Assembly: GCA_002479455.1 (NCBI GenBank)
Contig: DLNB01000005.1
Span: 8,560 to 72,559, forward strand
DNA from: Acetothermia bacterium UBA7521
GTDB taxonomy: Bacteria; Bipolaricaulota; Bipolaricaulia; Bipolaricaulales; Bipolaricaulaceae
Direction of reading: 5' to 3'
Length of the DNA: 64,000 nt
Shown here: piece by piece, positions 32,282 to 41,031 of the stretch
Position numbering within the stretch: the stretch's first letter is position 1
Layout: each line of letters begins with the position of its first letter
The notes under the pieces: model-generated
Databases searched by the model: none
The model's input: only the letters and a program-made list of their open reading frames with translations
Told to the model about the DNA's origin: nothing
Position numbers and translations under genes: made by a program

Positions 32282-34195
32282 ATGTTGACGAAGCTTTGGG
32301 GGCTTCTGCTGATCGTCGCGGTAGGCACATGCATCGCGATGGCCCAGCCGCCGGCGGGAAGCGTCGCGGCTCGCATCACCCGCTGGGTGGACGGAGACAC
32401 GGTGGAAGTGCGCCTGCTCGATGCTGTACCGGGTCTCGGCTCGTGGGAACGGGTGCGGCTCCTTGGGATTGATGCCCCGGAACTCGGGGAGCGGTGGGCC
32501 ACTGAGGCGACACGGTTCCTGCGGGAGATGACGATGGGCAAGACCGTCCACCTTGAGTTGGACCGACAGGTGCGCGATACCCATAGCCGCCTGCTTGCCC
32601 ACGTGTGGGTGGAGGGCGGTAGCGGATGGTTGCTGACCGGGGAAGAGCTGCTTCTAGCAGGACTCGCCAGGACGTTGTTCATCCCCCCCAACGCCGTGTA
32701 CCAGAGCCAGTTCCAGCGTGCCCAACGGCTTGCACAAGCGTTCTGTCGAGGGCTGTGGCAGACGGCCTGCGTCATCCTGGATGTGGACGATGTCGAGGCT
32801 GATCCCGTATCGTACGTGACGGATGCTGTCTCCGTGCGGTTCGTGCTGGGCTACTGGGAGAAAAGGAGTGATGGGCGATGGGTCCTCCATGCGGCCGGTT
32901 CACGCTATGGGTTCCACGTGATCCTCACCCCTGAGCTAGGGACAGATCTTGAGGGGGATCTGGTGCGGTCCCTCGGCCGGTCGGTGATCGTCCGCGGGGT
33001 GTTGGGTTGGCTGGACCGCCGTGGCCCGTTCGTGGAAGTCGACGTCGCCGAGCAGATCGAGTTACCCGAGGGCTGGCCTGCTCTTCCTTTCGTGCACGGC
33101 CCGTACAGCGGCGCGCCGGCGTCCACGGAGGCTACCGTGTCCTGGACCGCGGAGCGTCCCTTGTCCGGCCGGGTGGAGTACGGACCGTGGGAGACCTTCG
33201 TCGCCTCGGCATCGTTGAAGTTGACCCAGGAGCATGCGCAGGGGAGTTTCTCTGGCCGGGAGACCGTGCACCTCCGGCTTCACGGCCTGGAACCGGGAAC
33301 CCGCTATGCCTATCGGGTAGTCCTCGACGAAGACACCGCAAGCTGGACGAGCCCGGTGGGGACCTTTGCCACAGCGCCCGTTGCTGGAGAGCCGGTGGCG
33401 TTTGTTGTGATTGCGGATACCCAGTGGCAATGGGATGGGGTGAACCGCATCCAGCTCGTCGGTGATGCGCTGGCAACCGACCCCACCCCCTTTCAGTTCA
33501 TCCTTCACGCGGGGGATCTCGTAGAGAGCCCGATCCCCCGGTACTGGGATCATCTGTTTGCCTCGCTGTCCGGGGCACTCCTTCGAGCCCCGTTCCTGCC
33601 TGTGCTGGGCAACCATGAGCGTAACAGCGTTACCTACTACCGGGCGTTCGACCTCCCACCTGGGGGAGGGCAGGAGGGAAAGCGGTGGTGGGCCCTCGAG
33701 TTCGGCGACGTGATCGTGGTGGGGCTGGACACGAACGTGACGCGACCCCAGGAATTCCACGACCAGATTGAGTTCGTCCGGGAACGGATGTCCGGCGACT
33801 TCGCCTGCCGGTTCGTGATCTTCCACCACCCGGTGTTCTCCTCCGATGCCATCTACGGGCCGGGAGGAGAGGGGCTGCAGGTTCTTTGGCACCCTGTGTT
33901 TGTCGAGCTGGGCGTGGACATCGTATTCAGCGGACATGCCCACAATTACGAGCGGATCGAACGCGATGGGGTGATCTACCTCGTGGTGGGCGGGGGGGGG
34001 GCGACCCTGCGACCGCTTGCCGAGGAACGTCTCGAGGGAACCCAGGTCGGCCACGACGACCGCCACTTCTACGTGCGGGTGGTTACGGCAGTAGATGGCA
34101 TCCATGTGGAGGTCATCGCCGTGGCGCGTCAACTCGACGGCGACGTCGTCCTCAGCCCCGGGCTGCTCGACACGTTCACCCTGCCCAGGAAGTGA
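32282..34195 (+). CDS. Secreted thermonuclease-metallophosphoesterase fusion protein
   Basis: A 637-residue exported protein with at least three modules. Residues 1-22 are a signal peptide. Residues 27-160 are a staphylococcal-nuclease (TNase) domain: ITRWVDGDTVEVRLL, VRLLGIDAPELGERWATEA and RDTHSRLLAHVWVEGG contain the catalytic Arg, Glu and Arg. Residues 165-265 look like a small beta (OB-like) domain. Residues 270-365 resemble the fibronectin-like N-terminal domain of purple acid phosphatases (STEATVSWTAERPLSGRVEYG). Residues 370-610 are a calcineurin-like phosphoesterase with metal motifs IADTQWQ, HAGDLVE, LGNHE, FHHPV and SGHAHNYERI, all present. Encoded 9 bases after the permease gene, it probably breaks nucleic acid outside the cell and dephosphorylates the products. 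Confidence 0.87.
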   Translation: MLTKLWGLLLIVAVGTCIAMAQPPAGSVAARITRWVDGDTVEVRLLDAVPGLGSWERVRLLGIDAPELGERWATEATRFLREMTMGKTVHLELDRQVRDTHSRLLAHVWVEGGSGWLLTGEELLLAGLARTLFIPPNAVYQSQFQRAQRLAQAFCRGLWQTACVILDVDDVEADPVSYVTDAVSVRFVLGYWEKRSDGRWVLHAAGSRYGFHVILTPELGTDLEGDLVRSLGRSVIVRGVLGWLDRRGPFVEVDVAEQIELPEGWPALPFVHGPYSGAPASTEATVSWTAERPLSGRVEYGPWETFVASASLKLTQEHAQGSFSGRETVHLRLHGLEPGTRYAYRVVLDEDTASWTSPVGTFATAPVAGEPVAFVVIADTQWQWDGVNRIQLVGDALATDPTPFQFILHAGDLVESPIPRYWDHLFASLSGALLRAPFLPVLGNHERNSVTYYRAFDLPPGGGQEGKRWWALEFGDVIVVGLDTNVTRPQEFHDQIEFVRERMSGDFACRFVIFHHPVFSSDAIYGPGGEGLQVLWHPVFVELGVDIVFSGHAHNYERIERDGVIYLVVGGGGATLRPLAEERLEGTQVGHDDRHFYVRVVTAVDGIHVEVIAVARQLDGDVVLSPGLLDTFTLPRK

Positions 34196-34345
34196 CGAGC
34201 CCTTCTAGGCTAGAGAGATCACGGTCTTGGTGCGGGCTGCAGGCGAGGTTGGGGCATCAACGGGTGAGAGAGACGGCTTCAAGCAGTTCTCAAAGTCCAT
34301 AGAGGGTTCAGGAATCGACCCACCCCGACCTAGAACGCTCATCAG

Positions 34346-35059
34346 CTACTTCCACCGGGTGAGGATCTCCTCGCGACGGAACAGCTTCACCGCCAGGTAA
34401 AGGAAGACGGCGTTGAGAACGACGAGAATCCCCCCTTCCAGGATCACGAGGAGGAAGTTCACCGCGGTCAGCTGAACGGAGTACACGATCAGCGGGATAA
34501 GGGTGGGAACGACCGCCAGCCCCGAGAACTGGTAGGCGGCCCGGGGATCGCTCGTCCGCGACGAGACGAGCATGGACACGAGGACTCCGAACACGGCGAG
34601 TAGGGGTGAAAGGACGAAGATGGACAGAAGCCACGGCGCAGAGAGCACGCCCGCCGGGATCCCGCCCAGCATGACGTGGGCGGCAATCAGGAACAGGGAG
34701 AACACCCCCCACGTCAGACCGATCGAGGGAAGCACCGCGACCAACGCCTTGCCCACGAAGATCTCCCAGTCCGTGAGCGGGGTGGCGAGGAGGGGCTCTA
34801 GCGTTCCCTGCTCCTTCTCCCCGACGATCGAGTACACGGCGAGCGTGACGGGGATCATCACTGGGAGAATGAGGAAGTACATGAGCGCCGTGTTGAACAG
34901 GGCAGCTTGGGCCTCGACCGGCAGGCCCTGCCCTTGCCAAACCATGAATCCGGCCAACCCTCCCATCAAGAGAGGCAGGAACAGGGCGCCGTAGAGAACC
35001 ATCTTGATCTTGAACAGCTCCTCCCACTCCTTGAGCATGAGCACCCTAAGCCGCCCCAT
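34346..35059 (-). CDS. ABC-2 type exporter permease
   Basis: A 237-residue inner-membrane protein with about six helices: KMVLYGALFLPLLMGGLAGF, YFLILPVMIPVTLAVYSIVG, LVAVLPSIGLTWGVFSLFLI, LLSIFVLSPLLAVFGVLVSM, and two at the C-terminus (VVPTLIPLIVYSV, EGGILVVLNAVFLYLAVKLF). The GEKEQGTLEPLLATPLTDWE coupling segment is classic for ABC-2 permeases such as NatB-like and ABC-2 membrane family members. ATG 35059 overlaps the ATPase gene by 14 bases, so they form one exporter. Substrate unknown. It converges with the nuclease-phosphatase gene across a 150-base gap where I see no clear terminator. Confidence 0.87.
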   Translation of the reverse strand: MGRLRVLMLKEWEELFKIKMVLYGALFLPLLMGGLAGFMVWQGQGLPVEAQAALFNTALMYFLILPVMIPVTLAVYSIVGEKEQGTLEPLLATPLTDWEIFVGKALVAVLPSIGLTWGVFSLFLIAAHVMLGGIPAGVLSAPWLLSIFVLSPLLAVFGVLVSMLVSSRTSDPRAAYQFSGLAVVPTLIPLIVYSVQLTAVNFLLVILEGGILVVLNAVFLYLAVKLFRREEILTRWK

Positions 35060-35963
35060 CGTCCCCCCCCACGAGCTCGAGGTACACGTCCTCGAGCGTG
35101 CGCGCATCGCGTCCCACCGCGCGGATCTCCGCCCCCAACTCGACCAGGCGTCGCACGAGCGCCGGGACATCCCGGTTGGGGTCCGCCACGCCCACCATGA
35201 GGGTGTTCCTCACCAGCGTTAGCTCGCGGACAGAGGCCAAGCCAAGGTCCGTAGCGAACTCCGGTCGCGGGTTCGCCAGCTCCACGGTCACACGAGAGCC
35301 GGACATCCGCCTCTTCAGTGCCTCGGGGCTATCCAGCGCGATGAGCCGAGTGCGAAGGACGGCGATTCGTCCGCACAGCTCCTCGGCCTCGGGGAGGTTG
35401 TGGGTGCACAGAAGTACGGTCCGGCGTTCGCTCGCCAGTTCACCGATGAAGCGACGTACATCGCGCGCGCTCTCCGGGTCGAGGCCCGACGTCGGTTCAT
35501 CGAGGAACAAGACCCTCGGCTCGTGGACGAGGGCCCGTGCGAGGGCCAGCCGTTGCCGAAGGCCTTTGGAAAGGGTGGCGACGGCGTCCGCGCGGCGATC
35601 CCACAGTCCGAGCCGCTCTAGGTGACGCTGCACGGCCTCTCGGGGCGAGGGAACTCCGTACAGATCCGCAAAGTACCGCAAGTTTCGCTCTACCGACAAT
35701 CGCTTGTAGAACCCGGGGGATTCGGTGAGGATTCCCACCGACGTCCGGATCGCCTGAGCGTTCTCGCCCACCGCGTGACCGGCAACCCATGCCTGGCCCC
35801 CTGTCGGGGAGAGCAGACAGGCGAGCATCCGCACGGTGGTCGTCTTTCCCGCACCGTTCGGGCCGAGAAGGCCGAGGATCTCACCCTCCGGAACGTCGAG
35901 GGTCAGGTTGGCCACGGCGGTGCGCTCTCCGAAAGTTCGCGTCAACCCCTCCGTGCGGAGCAT
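35046..35963 (-). CDS. ABC-2 type exporter ATP-binding protein
   Basis: A 305-residue ATPase of the DrrA/CcmA type: Walker A GPNGAGKTTTVRML, Q-loop ILTESPGFYKRLS, signature LSKGLRQRLALARAL, Walker B VLFLDEPTSGLDPES and switch His in LLCTHNLPEAEEL, then a C-terminal domain of about 85 residues. The signature has Lys in place of the second Gly, as is common in this subfamily. It overlaps the downstream permease (14 bases) and the upstream acetyltransferase gene (22 bases), so the three genes are one transcript, possibly with hppA. Confidence 0.92.
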   Translation of the reverse strand: MLRTEGLTRTFGERTAVANLTLDVPEGEILGLLGPNGAGKTTTVRMLACLLSPTGGQAWVAGHAVGENAQAIRTSVGILTESPGFYKRLSVERNLRYFADLYGVPSPREAVQRHLERLGLWDRRADAVATLSKGLRQRLALARALVHEPRVLFLDEPTSGLDPESARDVRRFIGELASERRTVLLCTHNLPEAEELCGRIAVLRTRLIALDSPEALKRRMSGSRVTVELANPRPEFATDLGLASVRELTLVRNTLMVGVADPNRDVPALVRRLVELGAEIRAVGRDARTLEDVYLELVGGDDGAA

Positions 35964-36493
35964 CTTTCTGCCTCCCTGGTCGCTGTCTCGGCGGAGGTTG
36001 AGGAGAGTGAGGTCATGATGAGGACTTCAACCCCCCGGCCGAGCAGCCACCGCCCCACGGTCAGCCGCTGCTCGGTGACGAACCCCACCTTCTCGTAGGC
36101 CCGAATCGCCCGCGTGTTGGCGGCGTGCACACAAAGCGAGACTTGGGCTAGCCCGAGGTCGAGGTAGGCGTGGTCGAGAAGCAGCCGCAGCGCGTCGGGC
36201 CCGTAGCCTCGACCCCACGTGTCCCGCTCTCCGAGCACGATCCCGACCTCCGCTGTTCCGTTGCCGGAGATCCCGAATAGCCCGCATAGACCGATTGGGC
36301 GCTCGTTCTCCCGGACGAGGATGAGGAACTGGGCGTCTCGGGGTGGTATCGAGGCGCGCGCCCCAGCCAGGATCGAGAGGCGACGACCCGTGCACTTCCG
36401 CAGCTCGCGGTCTCCAAGCCACCGCTGAAGAAGCGGGCGGTCCCCCGCAGAAACCGGACGAAGGACCACCCGCTTCCCTCGGAGTTTCTCCAT
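35942..36493 (-). CDS. GNAT family N-acetyltransferase (RimJ/RimL-like)
   Basis: A 183-residue acetyltransferase. GKRVVLRPVSAGDRPLLQRW at the start, GLCGLFGISGNGTAEVGIVL, the acetyl-CoA pyrophosphate loop RGYGPDALRLLLDHAY and VHAANTRAIRAYEKVGFVTE match the RimJ/RimL branch, which acetylates protein N-termini, antibiotics or small amines. It lies between hppA (gap 6 bases) and an ABC exporter with overlaps, suggesting a small operon. Substrate not predictable from sequence. Confidence 0.88.
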   Translation of the reverse strand: MEKLRGKRVVLRPVSAGDRPLLQRWLGDRELRKCTGRRLSILAGARASIPPRDAQFLILVRENERPIGLCGLFGISGNGTAEVGIVLGERDTWGRGYGPDALRLLLDHAYLDLGLAQVSLCVHAANTRAIRAYEKVGFVTEQRLTVGRWLLGRGVEVLIMTSLSSTSAETATREAERCSARRG

Positions 36494-36499
36494 CGTTCC

Positions 36500-38668
36500 C
36501 TACCGCATGAAGAACGGGATCACCGGGAACAGGGATGCGAACAAAAGCGAGATCACGCTCATCAGCTTGATCAAGATGTCCAGGCTCGGTCCCACCGTGT
36601 CCTTGAGGGGATCTCCCACCGTGTCGGCGACCACCCCCGCAGCGTGGGCCTCAGAGCCTTTACCGCCGAAGTGCCCTTCCTCGACGTACTTCTTGGCGTT
36701 GTCCATTGCGCCGCCTGCGTTCCCACAGAAGATGGCGAGCATGATCGCCGAGAGGAGCGCACCCACGAGAAACCCGGCCAGGGTGTACCGGCCGAACAGG
36801 AGCCCCACGAAGAGGGGCATCCCGAGAGCGAGAAGGGACGGGAGGACCATCTGCCGGACCCCGCCGTGGGCGGTGATCGTGATGCACCTCTTGTAGTCTG
36901 GCGTCTCCTCGCCGGTCATGATCTTCGGGTTCTCCCGGAACTGGCGACGGACCTCCTGAACCATGACGTCTGCCGTGCGCGAGACGGAGCGGATGAGGAG
37001 GGCGGAGAACACGTAGGTGACCATCGCCCCGACGATCATCCCCGCCACGACGAGCCCCCCCACTTCCGCGTTGATGATCGGGATGTTCGGCACGTGGACC
37101 TCATCGGCCCGCCCCGCAGCTGACCAGAGGTAGGCGGCGATCAGTCCCAGCGCGGCGAACGCCGCCGAGCCGATCGCGAACCCCTTGCCGATCGCAGCGG
37201 TGGTGTTGCCAATGGAATCCAGCTGATCGGTCTTTTCCCGCACTTTGGGGTCGAGCTTGGCCATTGTCGCGATACCGGAGGCGTTGTCGGCAATCGGCCC
37301 GTAGGAGTCCACGGATACGGTCATTCCCACGAACGAGAGCATCCCCAGAGCAGCGTAGGCCACCGCCAACAGCCCGCCCATCTGGTAGGCGAGGACGGTA
37401 GACACGGCAATGATCAGGCATGGCCACAGGGAGGACAGCATCCCCACCGCGATCCCCTCGGTCACGCCGATCGCTGGTCCGGACTGGTATGCCTTGGCGA
37501 GACCCTTCGTTGGTCCGAACCGGCTGGAGGTGAAGTACTCGGAGACGAAGCCGATCCCGACTCCGCTCGCGATCCCCATGATCGCGGAGAAGAACGGAAT
37601 CCAGTTGAACGGGGACAGCCAGGTGATGAGGGCAGCGAACCCGGCGGTGAGGACCGCTCCGAGACGCGTCCCGTTCATGAGAATCCCCTGCATGTCTGTC
37701 TCCCGGCGGGAGAAGCGGATGTAGGCGATGGCGATCAGGCAGGCCACGATGCCCCCGGTCACGAACAGGATCGGGAGCAACGCGAACCACCAGAAGTCCT
37801 GGGTGACGTTGGATCCAATGCCGAACTTCGCCATCAGGACCTGAATGTCGGGGTTGAACCGCCCCACGTAGACGTAGAGCGTGATCACGATCGTGGCGAT
37901 CACGGAGCCGATGAACGACTCGAGGAGGTCGGCGCCAAGGCCGCCCACGTCGCCCACGTTGTCGCCCACGTTGTCGGCGATCGTCGCCGGGTTGCGCGGG
38001 TCGTCCTCGGGGATCTTCAGCTCGACCTTGCCCACGAGGTCGGCCGCCATGTCCGCCGCCTTCGTGTAGATGCCGCCACCCACGCGGTCGAACAGCGCCA
38101 CGAGCGACGCTCCGGCGGAGTAGGCGGACACGATCAGCGCAGCCTTGATGAAGTTCAGCTCCGCGCCGGGGATCCCGAACAACGACTTCGTGTGGATGTA
38201 GAGAATCCCCGGCTCGAACTCGCGGCGGAACAGGGCGATCACCAGCGCCAATCCTCCCAGCGCCAGTCCGGCCACGGCCATTCCCATCACCGAACCGCCC
38301 GAGAACGCGACGCCCAGTGCGTCCTTGATCGAGCGTTGCGCTGCCTCGGTTGTACGCGCGTTAGCGAGGGTTGCCGCGTTCATCCCGATGAACCCCGCGG
38401 CCATGGCCAGGCTCGACCCGATCACAAACGCCAGCGCCACCTCCCAGTAGAACACCGCCCACAGGATCGCCGCCACAACGACCATGGTGAGCACCATCAC
38501 CTTGGCTTCGGCGATCATGAACGCGGTCGCTCCATCACGGATGTACTTCTGGATTTCCCGCATCCGCTCGTTCCCTACAGGGCGGCGGGCCACCGAGTAC
38601 GTTCCAATCGCGGACCAACCGAGCGCGGCGAGAGAGACGAGGGCTGCGGCCCCTAGCATCCAACCCAT
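36500..38668 (-). CDS. hppA: Membrane-bound ion-translocating pyrophosphatase, K+-dependent type
   Basis: A 722-residue, about 16-helix pump that uses PPi hydrolysis to move H+ or Na+ out of the cytoplasm. Core motifs GGGIYTKAADMAADLVGKVE, EDDPRNPATIADNVGDNVGD and the C-terminal VVADTVGDPLKDTVGPSLDI are complete. The subclass site reads GNTTAAIGKGFAIGSAAFAA; Ala after GNTTA (rather than Lys) is the mark of K+-dependent enzymes. Whether Na+ or H+ is pumped cannot be decided by eye. AAAGGAGG nine bases upstream fixes ATG 38668. Such pumps save energy in anaerobes with small ATP yields. The GNAT gene follows by 6 bases. Confidence 0.95.
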   Translation of the reverse strand: MGWMLGAAALVSLAALGWSAIGTYSVARRPVGNERMREIQKYIRDGATAFMIAEAKVMVLTMVVVAAILWAVFYWEVALAFVIGSSLAMAAGFIGMNAATLANARTTEAAQRSIKDALGVAFSGGSVMGMAVAGLALGGLALVIALFRREFEPGILYIHTKSLFGIPGAELNFIKAALIVSAYSAGASLVALFDRVGGGIYTKAADMAADLVGKVELKIPEDDPRNPATIADNVGDNVGDVGGLGADLLESFIGSVIATIVITLYVYVGRFNPDIQVLMAKFGIGSNVTQDFWWFALLPILFVTGGIVACLIAIAYIRFSRRETDMQGILMNGTRLGAVLTAGFAALITWLSPFNWIPFFSAIMGIASGVGIGFVSEYFTSSRFGPTKGLAKAYQSGPAIGVTEGIAVGMLSSLWPCLIIAVSTVLAYQMGGLLAVAYAALGMLSFVGMTVSVDSYGPIADNASGIATMAKLDPKVREKTDQLDSIGNTTAAIGKGFAIGSAAFAALGLIAAYLWSAAGRADEVHVPNIPIINAEVGGLVVAGMIVGAMVTYVFSALLIRSVSRTADVMVQEVRRQFRENPKIMTGEETPDYKRCITITAHGGVRQMVLPSLLALGMPLFVGLLFGRYTLAGFLVGALLSAIMLAIFCGNAGGAMDNAKKYVEEGHFGGKGSEAHAAGVVADTVGDPLKDTVGPSLDILIKLMSVISLLFASLFPVIPFFMR

Positions 38669-38715
38669 AGTTCCAGCCTCCTTTGGTTGTTGCAGTGGAA
38701 CTGCAATCGAGCGCA

Positions 38716-38744
38716 ACTCTATCCGCGCTGGACAGCCCCCTCAA
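38716..38744 (-). promoter_or_regulatory. Promoter for hppA
   Basis: On the minus strand TTGAGG, a 17-base spacer and TAGAGT, giving a leader of about 40 bases before the hppA ribosome-binding site. Four of six matches in each box. Confidence 0.45.
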
Positions 38745-38897
38745 GGCAGCAGGAGAGCACTCCGCGATGAGACGGTTGTCCGGTGACCTCGCGACGAACA
38801 CGGCGTACCGGCCCCCCACGGGCTGCTGTCATCGGGAGCGCGACTGGCTACGGTGCGGATGGAGTTGAACCTGAGTGGACGAAAGGAGGCACGCGTG

Positions 38898-39581
38898 ATG
38901 GCAAAGCGAGTATTGGGCGGACTGCTGCTGGGGTTGCTTCTGTGGACAGGATTCGGCTTCGCTGAAGGGGTTGTGCTCCCCCCTGCGGAGGTCGAGATCG
39001 CGGCAATGGAAGAGGCCTTCGGTCACGTAACGGACTTCTTCAAGGGGTTCATCGTCGAGATCAAGGTTTTCCTTACCGGGTTCATGATCGAGACCCGCGC
39101 TTCGTTCACGATGCTCGATGAGCGGGTGAACTCGCTCGAGCGAATGTCGCTGATCCTCAAGCTAGGGTTGGAAGAGCTGACGGCTCAGTTCACGAAGTTC
39201 GAGGGTGCGGTCGTACCCGCGATCATGGCCCTCGAGGCGCGGGTCACGGCGATCGAGAAGTACGACTTCGCGTCGCTCGAGCGGCGGATCGCAGCGCTGG
39301 ACAAGGCCACTGAGGCCCTGTTGATCCGGATCGAGAACAATCGGACGAAGATCGAAGGGCTGGAGGTCGTCCTTGCCGGACTGAGCACAGCACTGGAAAG
39401 CCTTCCTGCCGTTATTGAGGAGATGCGGGCGGAGATGGAAGTCGTCCGCCACGATGTGCGCCAGGACATGGATGCTGTTCAGGCTAAGTTCGCAGCGGAC
39501 CAGCAAGCGATGTGGACAGCGATCTTCCTTGTCCCGATTGCTGTGGGAGGTCTCCTGTTCCTGTTGCTGTCGCAGAACTAG
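38898..39581 (+). CDS. Secreted coiled-coil protein with C-terminal membrane anchor (paralogue 1)
   Basis: A 227-residue protein: signal peptide (about 1-24, KRVLGGLLLGLLLWTGFGFA), a short conserved head LPPAEVEIAAMEEAFGHVTD, a long heptad-rich coiled coil (about 60-200) and a C-terminal hydrophobic helix AIFLVPIAVGGLLFLLLSQN. Within the coil, RRIAALDKATEALLIRIENN followed by RTKIEGLE is nearly repeated in the next gene. AAAGGAGG eight bases upstream fixes ATG 38898. The layout (exported, rod, terminal anchor) is like rod-type spacer proteins that link membrane and outer envelope, such as Omp-alpha of Thermotoga, but no homology to it can be shown here. Function unknown. Confidence 0.8.
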   Translation: MAKRVLGGLLLGLLLWTGFGFAEGVVLPPAEVEIAAMEEAFGHVTDFFKGFIVEIKVFLTGFMIETRASFTMLDERVNSLERMSLILKLGLEELTAQFTKFEGAVVPAIMALEARVTAIEKYDFASLERRIAALDKATEALLIRIENNRTKIEGLEVVLAGLSTALESLPAVIEEMRAEMEVVRHDVRQDMDAVQAKFAADQQAMWTAIFLVPIAVGGLLFLLLSQN

Positions 39582-39615
39582 GAAAACCCGCGCGTGCACA
39601 GTCTGATGAGCAATG

Positions 39616-39654
39616 GGGCGATGGGACCCGGGTGGCACAAGGGGCCCATCGCCC
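39616..39654 (+). terminator. Hairpin after coiled-coil gene 1
   Basis: Ten-bp stem GGGCGATGGG / CCCATCGCCC with a 19-base loop, 35 bases after the stop codon. No good U-tract (TCTGTC), so termination may be partial. Confidence 0.5.
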
Positions 39655-39795
39655 TCTGTCTATCACCGTGGTGGGACAACTGTCTGTGTTGAATATGACA
39701 AACCCCACCCCGGGTATGCCCAGCAGCCATCACCGTGCTGGGGTTTCGCTCGCTACCCTGGGCTACTGCCGGAAAGGAAGAAGGAGGTTGTTCAG

Positions 39796-40845
39796 ATGAT
39801 GAAAAGGGTGATCGGAGGACTGGTTGCGGGGGCGGTACTCCTCGGCGGGATTGCGTTGGCTCAAGGTGCGGTCCAGCTTCCCCCAGCCGAAGAGGAAATC
39901 GCTGCCATGGAGAGCGCGTTCAATCAGGTGAGCATGTTCTTCGCCGGACTGATCACCGAGATCAAGGATGCCGTGGCAGCCCTGAACGCGGTGGATGCGG
40001 ACCTAGCGTCAAAGTATCGGGCTGTAGCGGCTCAGCTCAAGGATGCGGAGGGCAAGATCCGCGAGCTGCAAGAGATCTGTGCTCGTATCCCCGGGCTGAT
40101 GTCCCAAGTGGATGGCCTTGCCAGCCGCATGGACGAAGCGTGGGCGCAGATCGTGGAGTTGCACACCGTCGCTGAGTCCCTGCACAAGACCGACCAAGAA
40201 CTGGCGGCGGGGCTCACATCACTCGCCCAGAGTCTTGAGAAGATGCGACAGGAGTTTGCCACCGCGATTGCTACACTCGGAGACAAGGTTTCCGATCTCA
40301 CCAAACAGGGCACGGTTCACGGCAACAGGATTACGGCCTTGGAGGGTGCGGTCCTCGCTCTGAAATCCCAGATCGAGATGTGCGAGGCGACGTTCCGCGC
40401 CGAGATCGAAGCGCTGGACGGGAAGCTCGGTGAACAGATCATCTCCCTGCAGGGTTCAATCGCGAGCATCAACCGCCAGCTGTCGGACCACGCCGGCCGG
40501 ATCGCCGCTCTGGAGGCTCAGGACATCGGTTCGATGCAGCGGCGGATCCTTGCGCTCGAGCAGGCTGTGCAGGCGCTGAACATCAAGATCGAGAACAACC
40601 GGGAGAAGATCGCCTACTTGGAGAAGGCGATGGGCGGGTTCACCGCGGACGTCAAGACGACGGTGGGTGCCCTCCAGGCGTACGTGGAAGACCACGAAAC
40701 CCGGCTCACGGTGGTGGAGACAACCGTGGTCGGGCTGCAGGCCGACGTGCAGGTACTCAAGGACGGCCTCGCGATGGCCCAGGGGTTGGCGATCGTGGCG
40801 CTCCTGGCGGGGCTTGCCGCGTTGGTGCTCGGCCTCCTTGGGTAG
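39796..40845 (+). CDS. Secreted coiled-coil protein with C-terminal membrane anchor (paralogue 2)
   Basis: A 349-residue paralogue of the preceding protein. Signal peptide about 1-26, then head LPPAEEEIAAMESAFNQVSM matching paralogue 1, a coiled coil about 120 residues longer (about 60-320) with SRMDEAWAQIVELHTVAE and heptads throughout, the shared segment RRILALEQAVQALNIKIENN followed by REKIAYLE, and a C-terminal hydrophobic helix (GLAIVALLAGLAALVLGLLG). AAGGAGG at 39781-39787 supports ATG 39796 (a second ATG follows at once). The two genes arose by duplication with growth of the rod. A strong terminator follows. Probable envelope tether or spacer; unproven. Confidence 0.82.
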   Translation: MMKRVIGGLVAGAVLLGGIALAQGAVQLPPAEEEIAAMESAFNQVSMFFAGLITEIKDAVAALNAVDADLASKYRAVAAQLKDAEGKIRELQEICARIPGLMSQVDGLASRMDEAWAQIVELHTVAESLHKTDQELAAGLTSLAQSLEKMRQEFATAIATLGDKVSDLTKQGTVHGNRITALEGAVLALKSQIEMCEATFRAEIEALDGKLGEQIISLQGSIASINRQLSDHAGRIAALEAQDIGSMQRRILALEQAVQALNIKIENNREKIAYLEKAMGGFTADVKTTVGALQAYVEDHETRLTVVETTVVGLQADVQVLKDGLAMAQGLAIVALLAGLAALVLGLLG

Positions 40846-40859
40846 ACGAACAAAGGAAT

Positions 40860-40893
40860 GGGCGCGGCGAACGGGCCGCGCCCTCTTTCTTTG
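40860..40893 (+). terminator. Rho-independent terminator
   Basis: Nine-bp stem GGGCGCGGC / GCCGCGCCC, loop GAACGG, followed by TCTTTCTTTG. Closes the coiled-coil gene pair before the smc promoter. Confidence 0.85.
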
Positions 40894-40919
40894 CCGTCTT
40901 GCGTAACGAACGTTACACT
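40891..40919 (+). promoter_or_regulatory. smc operon promoter with palindromic operator-like site
   Basis: TTGCCG (40891-40896), a 17-base spacer and TACACT (40914-40919). A perfect palindrome GTAACG-AA-CGTTAC (40903-40916) covers the spacer and the first bases of the -10 box, the right place for a repressor. The bound protein is unknown. Confidence 0.5.
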
Positions 40920-41031
40920 AGCTCCTCGTGCGGGGAGGCGGAATGGGACAGGCTGGAGAGCAGATGACGAGACACGGATTGCGTCATGGATTGAGCAGCC
41001 ATGCCCTCAACTGCCCGAGGGGGGGTCTCGC

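Noticed and set aside
34200..34345. GGTTCAGGAATCGACC looked like a tRNA T-arm
   Set aside because: No acceptor, D or anticodon arm could be built around it.
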